Of a stretch of DNA of 64,000 nt, positions 11,373 to 22,057 are shown piece after piece. A program made the position numbers and the translations under genes. This DNA is from Holtermannia corniformis (taxonomy: Eukaryota; Basidiomycota; Tremellomycetes; Holtermanniales), in assembly GCA_001599935.1 (NCBI GenBank), contig BCIJ01000016.1, positions 201,216 to 265,215 of the forward strand. The letters run 5' to 3'. Each line of letters starts with the position of its first letter. Position 1 is the stretch's first letter. A model generated the notes under the pieces. That model made no database searches. It saw only the letters and a list, made by a program, of their open reading frames with translations, and was not told where the DNA came from.

Positions 11373-12224
11373 CTAAGCGGAGACAAGCGCACGCCGTCGT
11401 GTTGGGAGCACGACACCTTCCAGTCGGAATTTACGACGCTGGGAGGGTATGACTGGCACTGTGCCACACGGTGTGTTGGATGCCGTCCGCCGTCGCTTGC
11501 AGCTGCCACCCGTATCGGCCGGAGAGTGCTTTAAACTCACGTCACGGTCACCCGGGCTCAGCGTGACCGCACTTGAGTCTGATATCCTTTCGTGTTTCAC
11601 ATGGCGGTCGGATGAAATAGAGTCTTGGCCACGGTCGGTACTTGTCGATTGCCCTCGGTCCCCTTGCATGAGAGTCGGAATGTTGACTGGACCATCGACA
11701 GGGCCAGGCGGGCTAATGGCAGGGGCAAGGATGTCGGATTCAGCTGCATAAGCTGTCGTTGCGAGAGTGGGCTGCCCGGGATCAAGCGTTACCACACAGT
11801 TTTCGGTTGGCGGTATAACGGGACTCGCGTCCGTGGGCGTCTCGTCGGTAGCTAGCGTGGCACCTTTGCGAGTCTTGCACTTGCGGCCCTGGTCCCTTTT
11901 GCGTTTTGCTGTGGTTGGTTTAGACGCGGGGACGCGGTACCAAACACTGTCAGGAATGGCGTCGTCGTCTTCGAGTTCAGGCTCCCCCACCATTCGACGG
12001 CGCCATTGCTCGAGGTCAAGCAAAGCTGCGGCGTCCAAACTGCGCAAGTCTAGACGAAGTTCTTTGACTCGTGCGGGGCGCGTCGCTGGCCCACGCGAAT
12101 CATCGACGCGCACGTCGATTCGATGATACGACTGCGGCGTTCTGTAACGCTCGACGATGGAATGCAGCTTTAAGAGATGAGCCGGCTGCGACAGCGAACT
12201 CAAAAATTGTGCAAGCCGGCGCAT
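11373..12224 (-). CDS. Uncharacterised nuclear-type protein, 283 aa, intronless
   Basis: Single open frame, unusual here because most neighbours are intron-rich. The first 90 residues look folded and helical (MRRLAQFLSSLSQPAHLL, later LRSLDAAALLDLEQWRRR). Next comes a Lys/Arg cluster that could be a nuclear localisation signal (TTAKRKRDQGRKCKTRKG, residues about 107-124), then a long Pro/Thr/Ser-rich tail. I do not recognise the family. It is convergent with the 183-aa gene (59 bp between stops) and diverges from FBP1. Confidence 0.55.
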   Translation of the reverse strand: MRRLAQFLSSLSQPAHLLKLHSIVERYRTPQSYHRIDVRVDDSRGPATRPARVKELRLDLRSLDAAALLDLEQWRRRMVGEPELEDDDAIPDSVWYRVPASKPTTAKRKRDQGRKCKTRKGATLATDETPTDASPVIPPTENCVVTLDPGQPTLATTAYAAESDILAPAISPPGPVDGPVNIPTLMQGDRGQSTSTDRGQDSISSDRHVKHERISDSSAVTLSPGDRDVSLKHSPADTGGSCKRRRTASNTPCGTVPVIPSQRRKFRLEGVVLPTRRRALVSA

Positions 12225-12681
12225 CGGTATCTGATGGATGATTCGTCAGTTTAATTTTCTGATCCTGCGACAGGAATCAGTACCCTGGACTGGACCTCGT
12301 CTTCTGCAAAGACAGCATCTGGTGGTAAAGCTTGCGGTCCAGCATCGCGGTCCGCCGTTGCAGCTGTCAGGGGTTAGCGAGACGCGTAGAGCACAAAGCA
12401 GGAGTACACACCACCGTGTTCCGTCTCCATCATGCCCGTCTTGCGGCACTCGGCTCTCCGCAAATCAGCTGTGATGAGCCGCGATGCTTGCCTGAGATTG
12501 CCGCGATGGCTGATGGTGTTCACCGGCCGTGTAAATCCGATCAGGGTCGCGTTCCGGGGTCAACCGCGCCGGTGCTACCCCGTGCTCCGGCCCCAGCGTC
12601 CGAGCTGCTCGACCGTGCAACAACCAACTCGACTTGCCCACTTGCTCTCATTTCTATCTCAAACAAGCTAGCTTTATCGCA
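12225..12681. other. Divergent promoter region upstream of FBP1
   Basis: 457 bp between two divergent starts, with no supported gene. One CCGGGG matches the Mig1/CreA-type SYGGRG consensus near 12555. Glucose repression of FBP1 through such sites is established in fungi, but a single match is weak evidence. Confidence 0.4.
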
Positions 12682-14153
12682 ATGTCCACGACCGAGCTCG
12701 AGCCTCCCGCGACTGACCTCATCACCCTCACTCGGTGCGTTGTCTTTTCGCACTTGTATCCGCACACTGACTTTTCACAGTCACATTCTGTCCCAACAGT
12801 ATGAACTCGGCGAGGACGCAACCGGTGACTTGACAATGCTGTTGATCGCCATCCAAGTGAGGCCCCTATCAGCGTTTGGCTTGGTCTAATGAGCTCACTC
12901 GAAAATAGGTTACCAGCAAATACATTGCTTCCAACGTCCGCAAAGCGCGTTTGATCAACCTGTACGCATCGTTTGTGACGCACAGTACCAGGCTAGAGCT
13001 CATGGCGAATTCTGCAGCGTCGGCCTCGCCGGCGAGCAGAATGTTCAGGGCGAAGACCAGAAAAAGCTCGACGTGCTGTCGAATGACATCATGGTCAACG
13101 CGCTAAGAGCTTCAGGGAAAACGGCAGTGCTCGTCAGCGAGGAGCTTGAAGAGGCCGTTGTCGTCACCGACAAGCGCCTCAAGGGCAACTAGTGCGTCTT
13201 CCGACGTGCTCTGAGAACGCGGCTGACATGATGGTGGCAGCTGTGTTGTATTTGACCCGTTGGACGGCTCATCCAATATTGACGCCGGTGTCAATGTCGG
13301 GACTATTTTCGGTGTCTACAAGAAGGTGGGCCTGGTTGGTATGTGGATTCTTGGCGCTAATGCAAGCAGCAACCTGGTTCTGAGGGTACCATCGATGATG
13401 TACTGCGTCCGGGAAGCGAGATGGTGGCTGCAGGGTACACAATGTGAGTCAAGGTTGGATCTGTTAATCATAACTGATCCGCCAGGTATGGTTCTTCCTG
13501 CAACCTCGTCTTGTCGACCGGCCAGGGTGTTCATGGGTTTACCTTGGACGAAGTCAGTTGTGACATCCACCTGCCGTCGACGTACTAACTTGCGACAGTC
13601 GCTCGGCGAATTCATCTTGACCCACCCAGATATCACGGTGCCTAGCCGAGGCAAGATCTATTCGTTCAACGAGGGCAACGCCGCCTACTTTCATCCACCT
13701 ACCACGGCCTATCTGGAATCCATCAAGTTTCCAAAGGCTGACAAGGACGGCAAAACCAAGAGCCCTTACTCTGCCCGATACATTGGCAGTATGGTCGCCG
13801 ACGTGCACCGCACACTGCTGTACGGGGGCATCTTCGGCTACCCTGGTGACTCGAAGTCAAAGTCGGGTATGTCACTTGATACAATGCCAACGCTGTTGAC
13901 ACTGCTCCAGGCAAGCTACGTATGCTTTATGAGGCCTTCCCGATGGCCTACTTGACTGAGCAGGAAAGCAACGACCCGCTGCCGTGTTTCACAAGCTGAC
14001 TTCTCGCAGGCCGGCGGCGTCGCTACAACGGGAACGGAACGCATCCTCGACATTGTTCCAACCTCGATCCACGGGCGCTGTCCCGTGTTCTTGGGAAGCA
14101 AGGACGACGTCAACGACCTCATCGGGTTCTATGAGCGCGACGCAAAGGCCTGA
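12682..14153 (+). CDS. FBP1: Fructose-1,6-bisphosphatase
   Basis: CDS join(12682..12734,12781..12856,12909..12961,13018..13191,13241..13325,13370..13443,13486..13552,13599..13866,13911..13963,14010..14153), ten exons, 348 aa, the usual length. It hydrolyses fructose-1,6-bisphosphate in gluconeogenesis in the cytosol. Seen: [11 protein letters not shown] at the start, [13 protein letters not shown], the metal-binding [28 protein letters not shown], the active-site [13 protein letters not shown], and [15 protein letters not shown] near the end. The acceptor before exon 6 could be 13366 instead of 13369 (one codon). The last intron (13964-14009) has a GA donor (GAAAGC) and a normal CTGAC...CGCAG end. 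Only its removal restores the conserved EQAGG; see the finding. Divergent promoter shared with the 283-aa gene. Confidence 0.95.
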
Positions 14154-14389
14154 TGTGGGTTTTCGTTGTACAGTACGAGCTTGCATCCATGCACTTTTGC
14201 CACCGCGATCGACAACAACAAATGCCACATGTCTCGCCCGATTGCCCCGTCCGGCACCTGTCCATAGGGTTAGACCGAACTGTAGTAAACCGAACCTTGG
14301 GTTCTGGCTCGCCGAGGCATGATGACCATGTATGCGCGTAGCTGGACCAAGTCTGCCAGACATCAACGTCCATCCTCAAGCGGCCCAAC

Positions 14390-16253
14390 ATGCTCGTCGC
14401 GGCAGGCGTGCTGGCCATGACGGCCGCGGTCACACATGCTCAGGTTCAATCGACGAGTACGCTCACGCTCGCCAAGCGCTACACTGGCAGCGACTTCACC
14501 TCGGGTTTTGGTCAGTACACCACGAAGAGGTGGGAAGACTGACAAGTGCACAGATTTCTTCACAGACCCGGACCCGACAGGTACGTGAGCACGACCCTGT
14601 CATAGCAAGCTGATGCGCGAGTGCAGGCAGCTTTGTCCAGTCAGTGTTCAACCCGCCCCTGCAATGGGATAACTGATCAACCACAGATATGTTTCGTCAT
14701 CTACAGCTCAATCCGAGGGGCTTGTCGACGTCTGTGAGATCGAAGATGCCTCAGCGGCCCTAGGCTGACCTACCGCAGCGACTGATGGTTCTTTCATCAT
14801 GCGGGTCGACGCCGAGAACATGGCCTCCGGTGCTGGACGTAACAGCGTGCGAATCACCAGCAAGGACAAGTTCGCAGATGTCAGCTCGCCTAGGAAATAC
14901 CGCATGGCGACTAATTGCAGCAGGGGGTGTATATCTTGGATCTCAATCACATGCCTGTAGGCTGTGGTACGGTGCGTTAGGCAGGCACTAGAACTTTCGT
15001 CTGACCCCAGCTAGTGGCCTGCCTTTTGGACGACGACGTCGAGTGGTTGGCCCGCCGGGGGTGAGATCGACATTCTTGAGGGTGCCAACGCGTTGCCCGC
15101 GGCCAACTCTGCTGCGTACAATGCGACAGTCGGCTTGACGACTCCGAAACTGTCCACGCTGCCAAACACGCGGGCGACAGCATCACTACATACCTCTCCT
15201 GGCTGTGTGGTGGACCCAATATCTTCGTACATGACTGGACAACAGGGTGCGACCACTTGTGATGCGTCACTGAACGACAACATGGGATGCGGCGTCGAGT
15301 TTGGCAACAACACCTTTGGTTCTGGAGGCAGCTTCGGAGCTGGAGTCAACTCCGGGGGCGGCGGGTGGTATGCCATGTGGCGCGATCTCGAAGTGTACGC
15401 ACCAAGTGTTCGCTTGAACTGCGTGTTGATCCACGTAGATCAGGGGGCATTTACTTTTACTTCTGGCCCCGTGGCTATGCGGCTGTACCAGCCGATGTCA
15501 AGGTAAGGCGAACACATCCCAGTGTGAAAGACTCATTATCCTCAGGACCCATCTACGGTTGCGACAAATGTTGCGGACTGGGGCATACCGGGTGGGTAGG
15601 CAATCTCTCTCGGGGCTGGCTTACGTCCTGCAGCCGCCAACATCACGGTCCCCAGCTGCCGCAAGGACTTCAACAACCATGTCATTGTCTTCAACATTGC
15701 ACTCTGTGGCGACTAGTGAGTGATCTGGGGAACGGCAATGCCTCAACTCACAATGTTTCAGCTCAGCTGCAACATACTCACTGACAGGATGCCCCTCATC
15801 TTGTACGACCTTCACTCAGGCAAACCCTGGCGCCTTTGCCGAGGCGTACTGGAATATTCGGTCGCTTCGCGTTTACACAGCCACTGGTAAACCAGCAATA
15901 GACGGCGCACACCTTTCTGCGGGAGCCATTGCCGGTATCGTTGTGGGTGCTGTCACTGCCATCGCCGCTTTGGCTGCACTATGGTGGCGATGGAGAAGCC
16001 GGCAAAAGATACACGCCGCTAGGTATGTGGTTTCAGCTCACATTTGGCGGATCACTCACCATACGCCAGAGCCGTTGCAGCGGCAACATCCTTGGACTCA
16101 ACAACCGAGTCATATGCTACGGTCGCAGCAACAGTAAGGAAGGACTACTTAAACGGCGAGACGCCAACCCTCGCCTTTGGTCAAAACTCTCCAGCGGGCT
16201 CGCAAATCCGTCTTAAACCCTCCTCGCATCGTCAAGGCGGCTGGGCAGGATAA
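14390..16253 (+). CDS. GH16 endo-beta-glucanase, secreted, membrane-anchored C-terminus
   Basis: CDS join(14390..14510,14554..14580,14627..14639,14687..14733,14779..14879,14924..14971,15015..15405,15444..15502,15546..15591,15634..15715,15762..16022,16070..16253), twelve exons, 459 aa. A signal peptide (MLVAAGVLAMTAAVTHAQ) is followed by the GH16 domain. VGCGTWPAFW and the catalytic GGEIDILEG (two Glu and one Asp, residues about 134-142) are clear, as is the later IYFYFWPRGYAAVPAD. A Cys-rich segment and a transmembrane stretch (IAGIVVGAVTAIAALAALWW, about residue 375) precede a short cytosolic tail. The family cleaves beta-1,3(4)-glucans in cell walls. A membrane anchor suggests wall remodelling rather than a freely secreted digestive enzyme; that is inference. 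Exon 3 is only 13 nt. Confidence 0.92.
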
Positions 16254-16338
16254 TTCTATGCACATTCATGTGATCGGCGCGTGTCTTGTGCCTGTCTTCA
16301 TCAAAGCAGTCTTGTTCGAGCTGTGATCGCAGACCGGC

Positions 16339-18497
16339 ATGTCTGATGCTTCGGTGATCGAGGTCAGCTCTGACGGGGACAGTGATTATGTTGTTACTTC
16401 CGCCAAGAAGAATGGTCGCACCAGGAAAACGGTCGTCACTGCTAAAATGGAGGCCAATTTGCGGACGGCAACGGACGCGACCGCTCGACTTCATGGGCAG
16501 TCATATCACTCGACAGAACAGCTATTGGAAAGAAACCAAGACCTGTTGCAATGGTTTGAGTCAACACGGTATGCGGACGTCTACCTACAATTACGGCTGA
16601 CATGATAGCGAAACGCGAGCTATGCCCTGGAGGAAGCGATATGATCCAACCATGAGTCTTGACCAGAAAGGTCAACGGGCATATGAGGTAAGTTTGTTGT
16701 CAACCAGATGGCCATGACTGACCGCTACGAGGTGTGGGGTACGTTTCTGAGTTTGCGGGTCCGTGCAGGCGCTGAGGGCCGGGTCAGTCAGCGAAGTCAT
16801 GTTGCAGCAGACACAAGTAAATTGCAACTTCCTTGACACGCAGCAGCTGACGACCTCGTAGGTCTCAACGGTGAGACCATGATCAAGCGATGCTGCGAGG
16901 CACAGTCTGACGTAGTCATCTACAGGTCATTGCCTACTGGAATCGCTGGCTGGCGCGATGGCCAACCATTGCAGATCTGGCCAAGGCCGACATTGAGGTG
17001 AGCGCATTCCGCGAGTAATGTCGCAGCAGCTCAGCATCAACGTCTCTGAAGGACGTCAACGCTGCATGGAGTTTGTCACCAGTAGGCGCTACAGCGTCCA
17101 ATCTAATACCCTTGCAGAGGGCCTGGGCTACTACCGACGAGCTCGTTCACTTCTGAGCGGGGCCCAGAAAGTCATGTCGGCCTCCAAGTACAAAGGTATG
17201 TCTTGATGCGATCCGTGCTCTGTATTGNTCGACTACGCAGGGAGGCTGCCGAGTGACCCGGTTGAGCTTGAAAAGGACATTCCTGGTGTTGGGAGATACA
17301 CCGCTGGTCCGTGAGCGCTGGCCGGTTGGATTTATGAGCTCATGCGTATCAGGCGCCATCTGCTCCATTGCCTACGGCGTGCGCACACCAGTCGTGAGGC
17401 GGCATGATCGCGTCGTGGAGATTTCTGACACGATCAGGTTGACGGCAATGTCCACCGTGTCCTAGCGCGTACACTCGCAATACACGGACCTCAGGCGTCA
17501 CCGTCGACGGTCAAGCAGATGTGGCTCTCCGCCGGCGAGCTGATTGCTGGTCTTCCCAGCGAGTCGACAAGTCCTGGAGTTGCTGGAGATTGGAATCAGG
17601 TCCGTATACACCCTGCAGAAATCATACAACGTTGACCGATGGTAGGCGTTGATGGAGCTCGGAAGCACGGTCTGTAAGCCCGCTGGTCCAGACTGTCAGC
17701 ACTGTCCGGTGCGACCGGCCTGTAAAGGCTACGCAGAGGTTGTCGTGCGTGGCGCCCCTGTGAGAGGCTTTGCACTGACTCGACCAGTTGCGACAATCGC
17801 CTACCGAAGATGGCTCGCCGTGCACGCTTTGTCTTCCGATATCGGAAGACACTGGCACAGTCACCGTCTTCCCTATGAAAAAGGCCAAAGCGGCGCAGCG
17901 AGAAGAGCACACGGCCGTCTGTGTGCTGGAATGGCAGCGTGAAGATGGAGACTTGGCCGACCGCCGCTGGCTGTTCGTCAAGCGACCTGACAAAGGCTAG
18001 TTCTCGCCGGGTGCTTGCAATAAATACTAATGAGGTCCACAGGACTGTTGGCTGGACTTTTCGAACCGCCGTCTGTCACAGTTGCCCCGAACTCGAGCGC
18101 AAGCAGTCGCTCCGAGGCGTCGGATGCCTATCTCGATGGCCTGCTTGTTGACGGCCTACCATCTATACGCTCGAGACAGCACAAGGCAGCGGTCACGCAT
18201 GTGTTCTCGCACATCCTCATGACTTACTGGGTCGAGCACGTCGTCATCGTAGGCGATCAAACACCCCCCGCAATCAAGGGCAAGACGCCGCTCGTCCCCG
18301 AGATGGTATGGCATACCGAAGCAGAGGCTGGCGCGGCCAATGTCGGAGCGGGTGTTGCCAAAATATGGGCCGCTGTCTATGGCGCCACCACTGCAACTGG
18401 TGTGTCGAAAGGTCAGAAGCGCAAAGCAGCGGCCCCGGTGGAACAAGGTGGCAAGCGGGTCATAAAGGTCATGATGCCCAGTATGCAGCGCTCGTGA
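16339..18497 (+). CDS. A/G-specific adenine DNA glycosylase, MutY homologue
   Basis: CDS join(16339..16568,16609..16687,16732..16738,16788..16816,16862..16870,16926..16997,17052..17070,17118..17195,17241..17306,17353..17393,17438..17599,17646..17744,17788..17995,18043..18497), fourteen exons, 517 aa. It removes adenine opposite 8-oxoguanine in nuclear and mitochondrial DNA. Seen: RAMPWRKRYDP, the catalytic-Glu motif VWVSEVMLQQTQ, GLGYYRRARSLL, the helix-hairpin-helix DIPGVGRYTAGA, the catalytic-Asp motif VVDGNVHRVLAR, and the 4Fe-4S cluster C-x6-C-x2-C-x5-C. A NUDIX-like C-terminal domain for oxoG recognition follows (WLFVKRPDKGLLAGLFE). Exons 3 and 5 are 7 and 9 nt. The last intron (17996-18042) begins with GC. 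The intron at 17196-17240 contains an N. Confidence 0.95.
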
Positions 18498-19308
18498 CTG
18501 TGACGATGCATGAATTTGGCGACACTGGAGCTGCTGGCGCTGGACGGGGCAGTGGTACGCGCCTGCGAGACGGTCAGGACTGCAGCGTCATGGGCCGTAA
18601 CGTGTGCGCGTACCATGGTCGGTGGCGCCTCGGTCTCGGTCGTCATCCCGCCCGTTGCGGCAATCACTCTCGCCGCCGCTCCTTTCGCTCTCAGTGACGT
18701 CAACCCGCGCCGCCCGGTCGTCTTGCCTTATCCCCACAGCACCAGCCCAGCCGTCTACACGTCGGCAACCTCTAAAGACACGGCCAAGAACACTCTGATC
18801 AGTCGACGACGACTTGCTCCGACACACACACCTAGCCTCAACAGCCACTTCGGAAACCGCATCCCGCCGTCAACCCCGTCTTGGTCAGCGACGAGCCGCC
18901 TTCCCGCCAATCCAAACCCCGTCATCCGTGTCACTGGTGGCACCAGACACTAGCACAATTGCGCCCTACAACTCGGCAGACGACTATCGCGTAGCGCTCG
19001 AGCGACTGCAAGCTTCAAATCTAGACATGCCAGTGATTGACGCGTTTAAAAGTGAGTCGTTGGCCCGATGTATCGACCGCCTTTGTGTGCATCGACGGAT
19101 TGCGAGGTACGAGTAGACAGATGCGGTTGGCACTGCTAGTCTCTCACCACGTTGGCCGTGCAAGAGCACGATGCAACTTTGCTGGTGGTAATGATGTCAT
19201 TCTCATTGGCTCACAAGATGGCCGTCCTTTGGCCGTCGTGGGCCTCCTCGCACTGCGATGCCCTGTGCTTTATCACTAGTATAGCCACGAGATTCAAGTG
19301 TCTTCACC
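18498..19308. other. 811-bp interval without a resolved gene
   Basis: Between the MutY stop and the kinase start. The most coding-like piece is plus 18958-19049: TIAPYNSADDYRVALERLQA, then DMPVIDAFK, ending at a GTGAGT donor-like site. I could not connect it to a start or a downstream exon in frame. An open plus frame at 18510-18953 begins only 12 bp after the MutY stop and has no recognisable content. A small multi-exon gene is possible. Confidence 0.3.
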
Positions 19309-19580
19309 ATGGTTGCCAAGGACACGGACCGCTCGTTGGGCACGTCAACACCAGCCATCATGGCAGCCGTCGCCCCCAAAGCCCTATCGCCCGTCCTTGA
19401 TACCGAGCATGCGCTGACGCACTGCACTCGCGTTTCTCCCATCTCTTCACCTATACGTCGTCACCGCGCAAAAGACCTTATCCGCCACGGCAAACACGCC
19501 CAGTCGTCCTCGGTCCCGCCGACGGCTCAGACGTCGCATCAGGAACAGCAAGCACGGGCCCAAGCTCAACAGCAACAGCA

Positions 19581-19627
<47 letters not shown>

Positions 19628-21939
19628 AACAACAGGCAGAGCGAGAGATGCAAGCAAAGTCGCGAGCGCCGGACGGTGCACCCATGGTCTCGCCAAACTA
19701 CCGTCACGAGGCCGAGCAAATCGTGCGAGATGAAAAGGAGCAACGGGAGAGGATGCCTCACTTGGCTGTGCGTGTCATGACAGGGCTGCAATCGAAGGCT
19801 AACATCTCAGGGCCTCGAAGGCTTCAAGCTGATTGAAAAGATGGGAGACGGCGCCTTCTCAAACGTCTACAAGGCGATTGACCGCCAAACTGGGCAAAAG
19901 GTCGCCGTCAAGGTTGTCCGCAAGTATGAACTCAACTCTAGTCAGGTGAGCGATATCCCCCTTTAACTTGGTCATCTGTCTGCATTTCTTTGCGCGCCCG
20001 GCCCCTGCGTCCTGGCCAGGCGCAGGACTCAACCGGGTGTGCCTTTTTGGTTGGTACACTTTTCTTAGTCGCAAAGCAGTCTGGTTCTCATATGCGGCAC
20101 TCGGCCCAGCAGCTCCGGCTGACATGTTCGGCGCCATTAGAATGGCAACAAACACCTCAACCCAAACTTCAAGAAGCGACCGCGCGTCACAGAGGTTGGT
20201 ACTCGTCTCCTTTGCTCGGCTCATTTTGGCCTTTTGTTTCGATCGCTCTCTTTCGCTGCCTTCGCGCACCACCGACATTCACTGTCGTTCTTGGTTGCTA
20301 GCCCAGCGTCGCTCTTCGTAAACAGTGCCACAGTGCTGATGCGTCGTCCAGCGCGCCAACATCCTGAAAGAGGTCCAGATCATGCGCGGCACCGATCACC
20401 CTGGCATTGTCAAACTCATCAGCTTTAGCGAAAGCGAGGAGCACTATTTCCTCGTCCTCGAACGTGCGTGGACCTCCGAGGCGGATGTACTCAACTGATC
20501 ATCTCAGTCATGGAGGGCGGAGAGCTTTTCCACCAAATCGTCAAACTCACCTACTTCAGCGAGCAACTGTCGCGACATGTCATCAAGCAGGTTGCAGAAG
20601 GCATTCACTACCTCCACGAGGAACGCGGCGTCGTTCACCGGTATGTTGTTTCTATTCTGAAGACTGTCGACTGACGCAGAACAGCGACATCAAGCCCGAG
20701 AACTTGCTGTTTGAGCGCATTCCTGTCATTCCTTCTCGCAACCCAGTGTCGCGGCAGTACGACGAGGAGAAAGAAGACGAGGGCGAGTTCAGACTTGGCG
20801 TCGGCGGTGGCGGCATCGGTCGAGTCAAGATTGCCGACTTTGGCTTGTCCAAGGTAGTCTGGGACGAGCAGACCATGACACCGTGCGGCACCGTCGGCTA
20901 CACTGCCCCAGAGATCGTCAAGGATGAGCGCTACTCGAAGAGCGTTGACATGTGGGCTCTTGGGTGTGTGCTTTACACCTTGCTCTGCGGCTTTCCTCGT
21001 GAGTGAGACATCGTCACATGAATCCAGCTGACACCAACAAGCTTTCTACGATGAGAGCATCAACGTCCTGACGGAGAAAGTTGCCCGAGGTTACTACACC
21101 TTCTTGAGCCCATGGTGGGATGACATATCCCATTCTGGTACGCATCATGAGCTCAACGTTGCACTGGCTGACGTTCTGTGCAGCCAAAGATTTGATTACG
21201 CATCTGCTCTGCGTGGACCCCGCTCAACGGTATACTATCGATGAGTTCCTTGCTCACCCATGGATCAAGGTGTGTCATCTATACTGCTACAGAGCGGCAC
21301 TGATGCCCGCCGCAGCAGGATCAGCCACCGCCTCCGCCAACGCGTGCACCGGCGCTGTCCGCAAACAACATGCCCCTCGATTCACCTCTTCTCGCCTCGG
21401 TACGCGCCGGGAACCGCGAAGGTCGTTCGCCCGGCGTTGGTGCCCTCAAGGAGGCTTTCGATATCACCTACGCCGTCCACCGAATGGAGGAAGAAGGCGC
21501 CCGACGACGAGCGTACAACGGTCCTGGTGGTGCTGGCACCCGTGGATTCTTGCACGGTCTCAACGAGGACGACGAGGACGTGGACGTGGACGAGCAGTCA
21601 CAGGTTGAGGAAGCTCGGCGGAAACATGGCGAGGTCGTCGCGCGTCAGATCGAGGAACACCGTGGCCGCGCACAGGCGCAAGCTGCGGCGGGTATCAAGG
21701 AGGCGCCATCGACTGGCCACTATGTCGGTCGAGGTGGCGCCAACCGACGCGAAGCCGAAGCTGTGCTGTACGATGGACGAGCCGGCCAGCGAGATCGCGG
21801 CCGTGGCGGGCGAGGAGCCGGGTTTGACCTCGATCTCGGCAACGCGACACTTCTAGGCCGGCGGAAGAAGGTGGAGCCAAGCCCGCTAAGTCAGGCGCCG
21901 GTGCAGTCGTCCATCCCAGGCTCGCCGATGCACTACTAG
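19309..21939 (+). CDS. Ser/Thr protein kinase, CAMK group, Srk1/Rck2-like
   Basis: CDS join(19309..19767,19811..19945,20141..20194,20352..20463,20508..20640,20685..20998,21042..21137,21184..21269,21316..21939), 670 aa. Residues 1-153 are low-complexity with a poly-Gln tract. The kinase domain (about 157-463) shows [12 protein letters not shown], catalytic Lys in VAVKVVRK (about 187), [21 protein letters not shown] and GYTAPEIV. A long insert lies between the catalytic loop and DFG, and HPWIK ends the domain. Pre-kinase [14 protein letters not shown] and the general layout resemble S. pombe Srk1 and yeast Rck2, kinases acting under Hog1/Sty1 stress MAP kinases. That placement is by pattern. 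The C-terminal 200 residues are disordered and Arg/Ala-rich. Introns 2 and 3 (195 and 157 nt) are unusually long. Confidence 0.88.
19567..19635 (+). repeat. CAG/CAA run coding poly-Gln
   Basis: Nearly uninterrupted CAG/CAA codons inside exon 1 of the kinase, encoding about two dozen Gln before the kinase domain. CAA interruptions cluster at both ends, with a pure CAG core in the middle, so length polymorphism between strains is likely. Confidence 0.9.
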
Positions 21940-22057
21940 CCGTTGTATTCCAGTCATCACCCTCCACCCCACCCTCACGTCCCGTACATACTTCTCGTAT
22001 ACTGTCTGTGCACAGCAAGGCATACATAATGACCTGATGTATCTTTACCTTCGTCAC

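Noticed and set aside
18510..18953. 147-codon plus-strand frame right after the MutY stop
   Set aside because: Starts 12 bp after the stop, is Ala/Pro/Ser-rich and shows no motif. Kept only as part of the unresolved interval.
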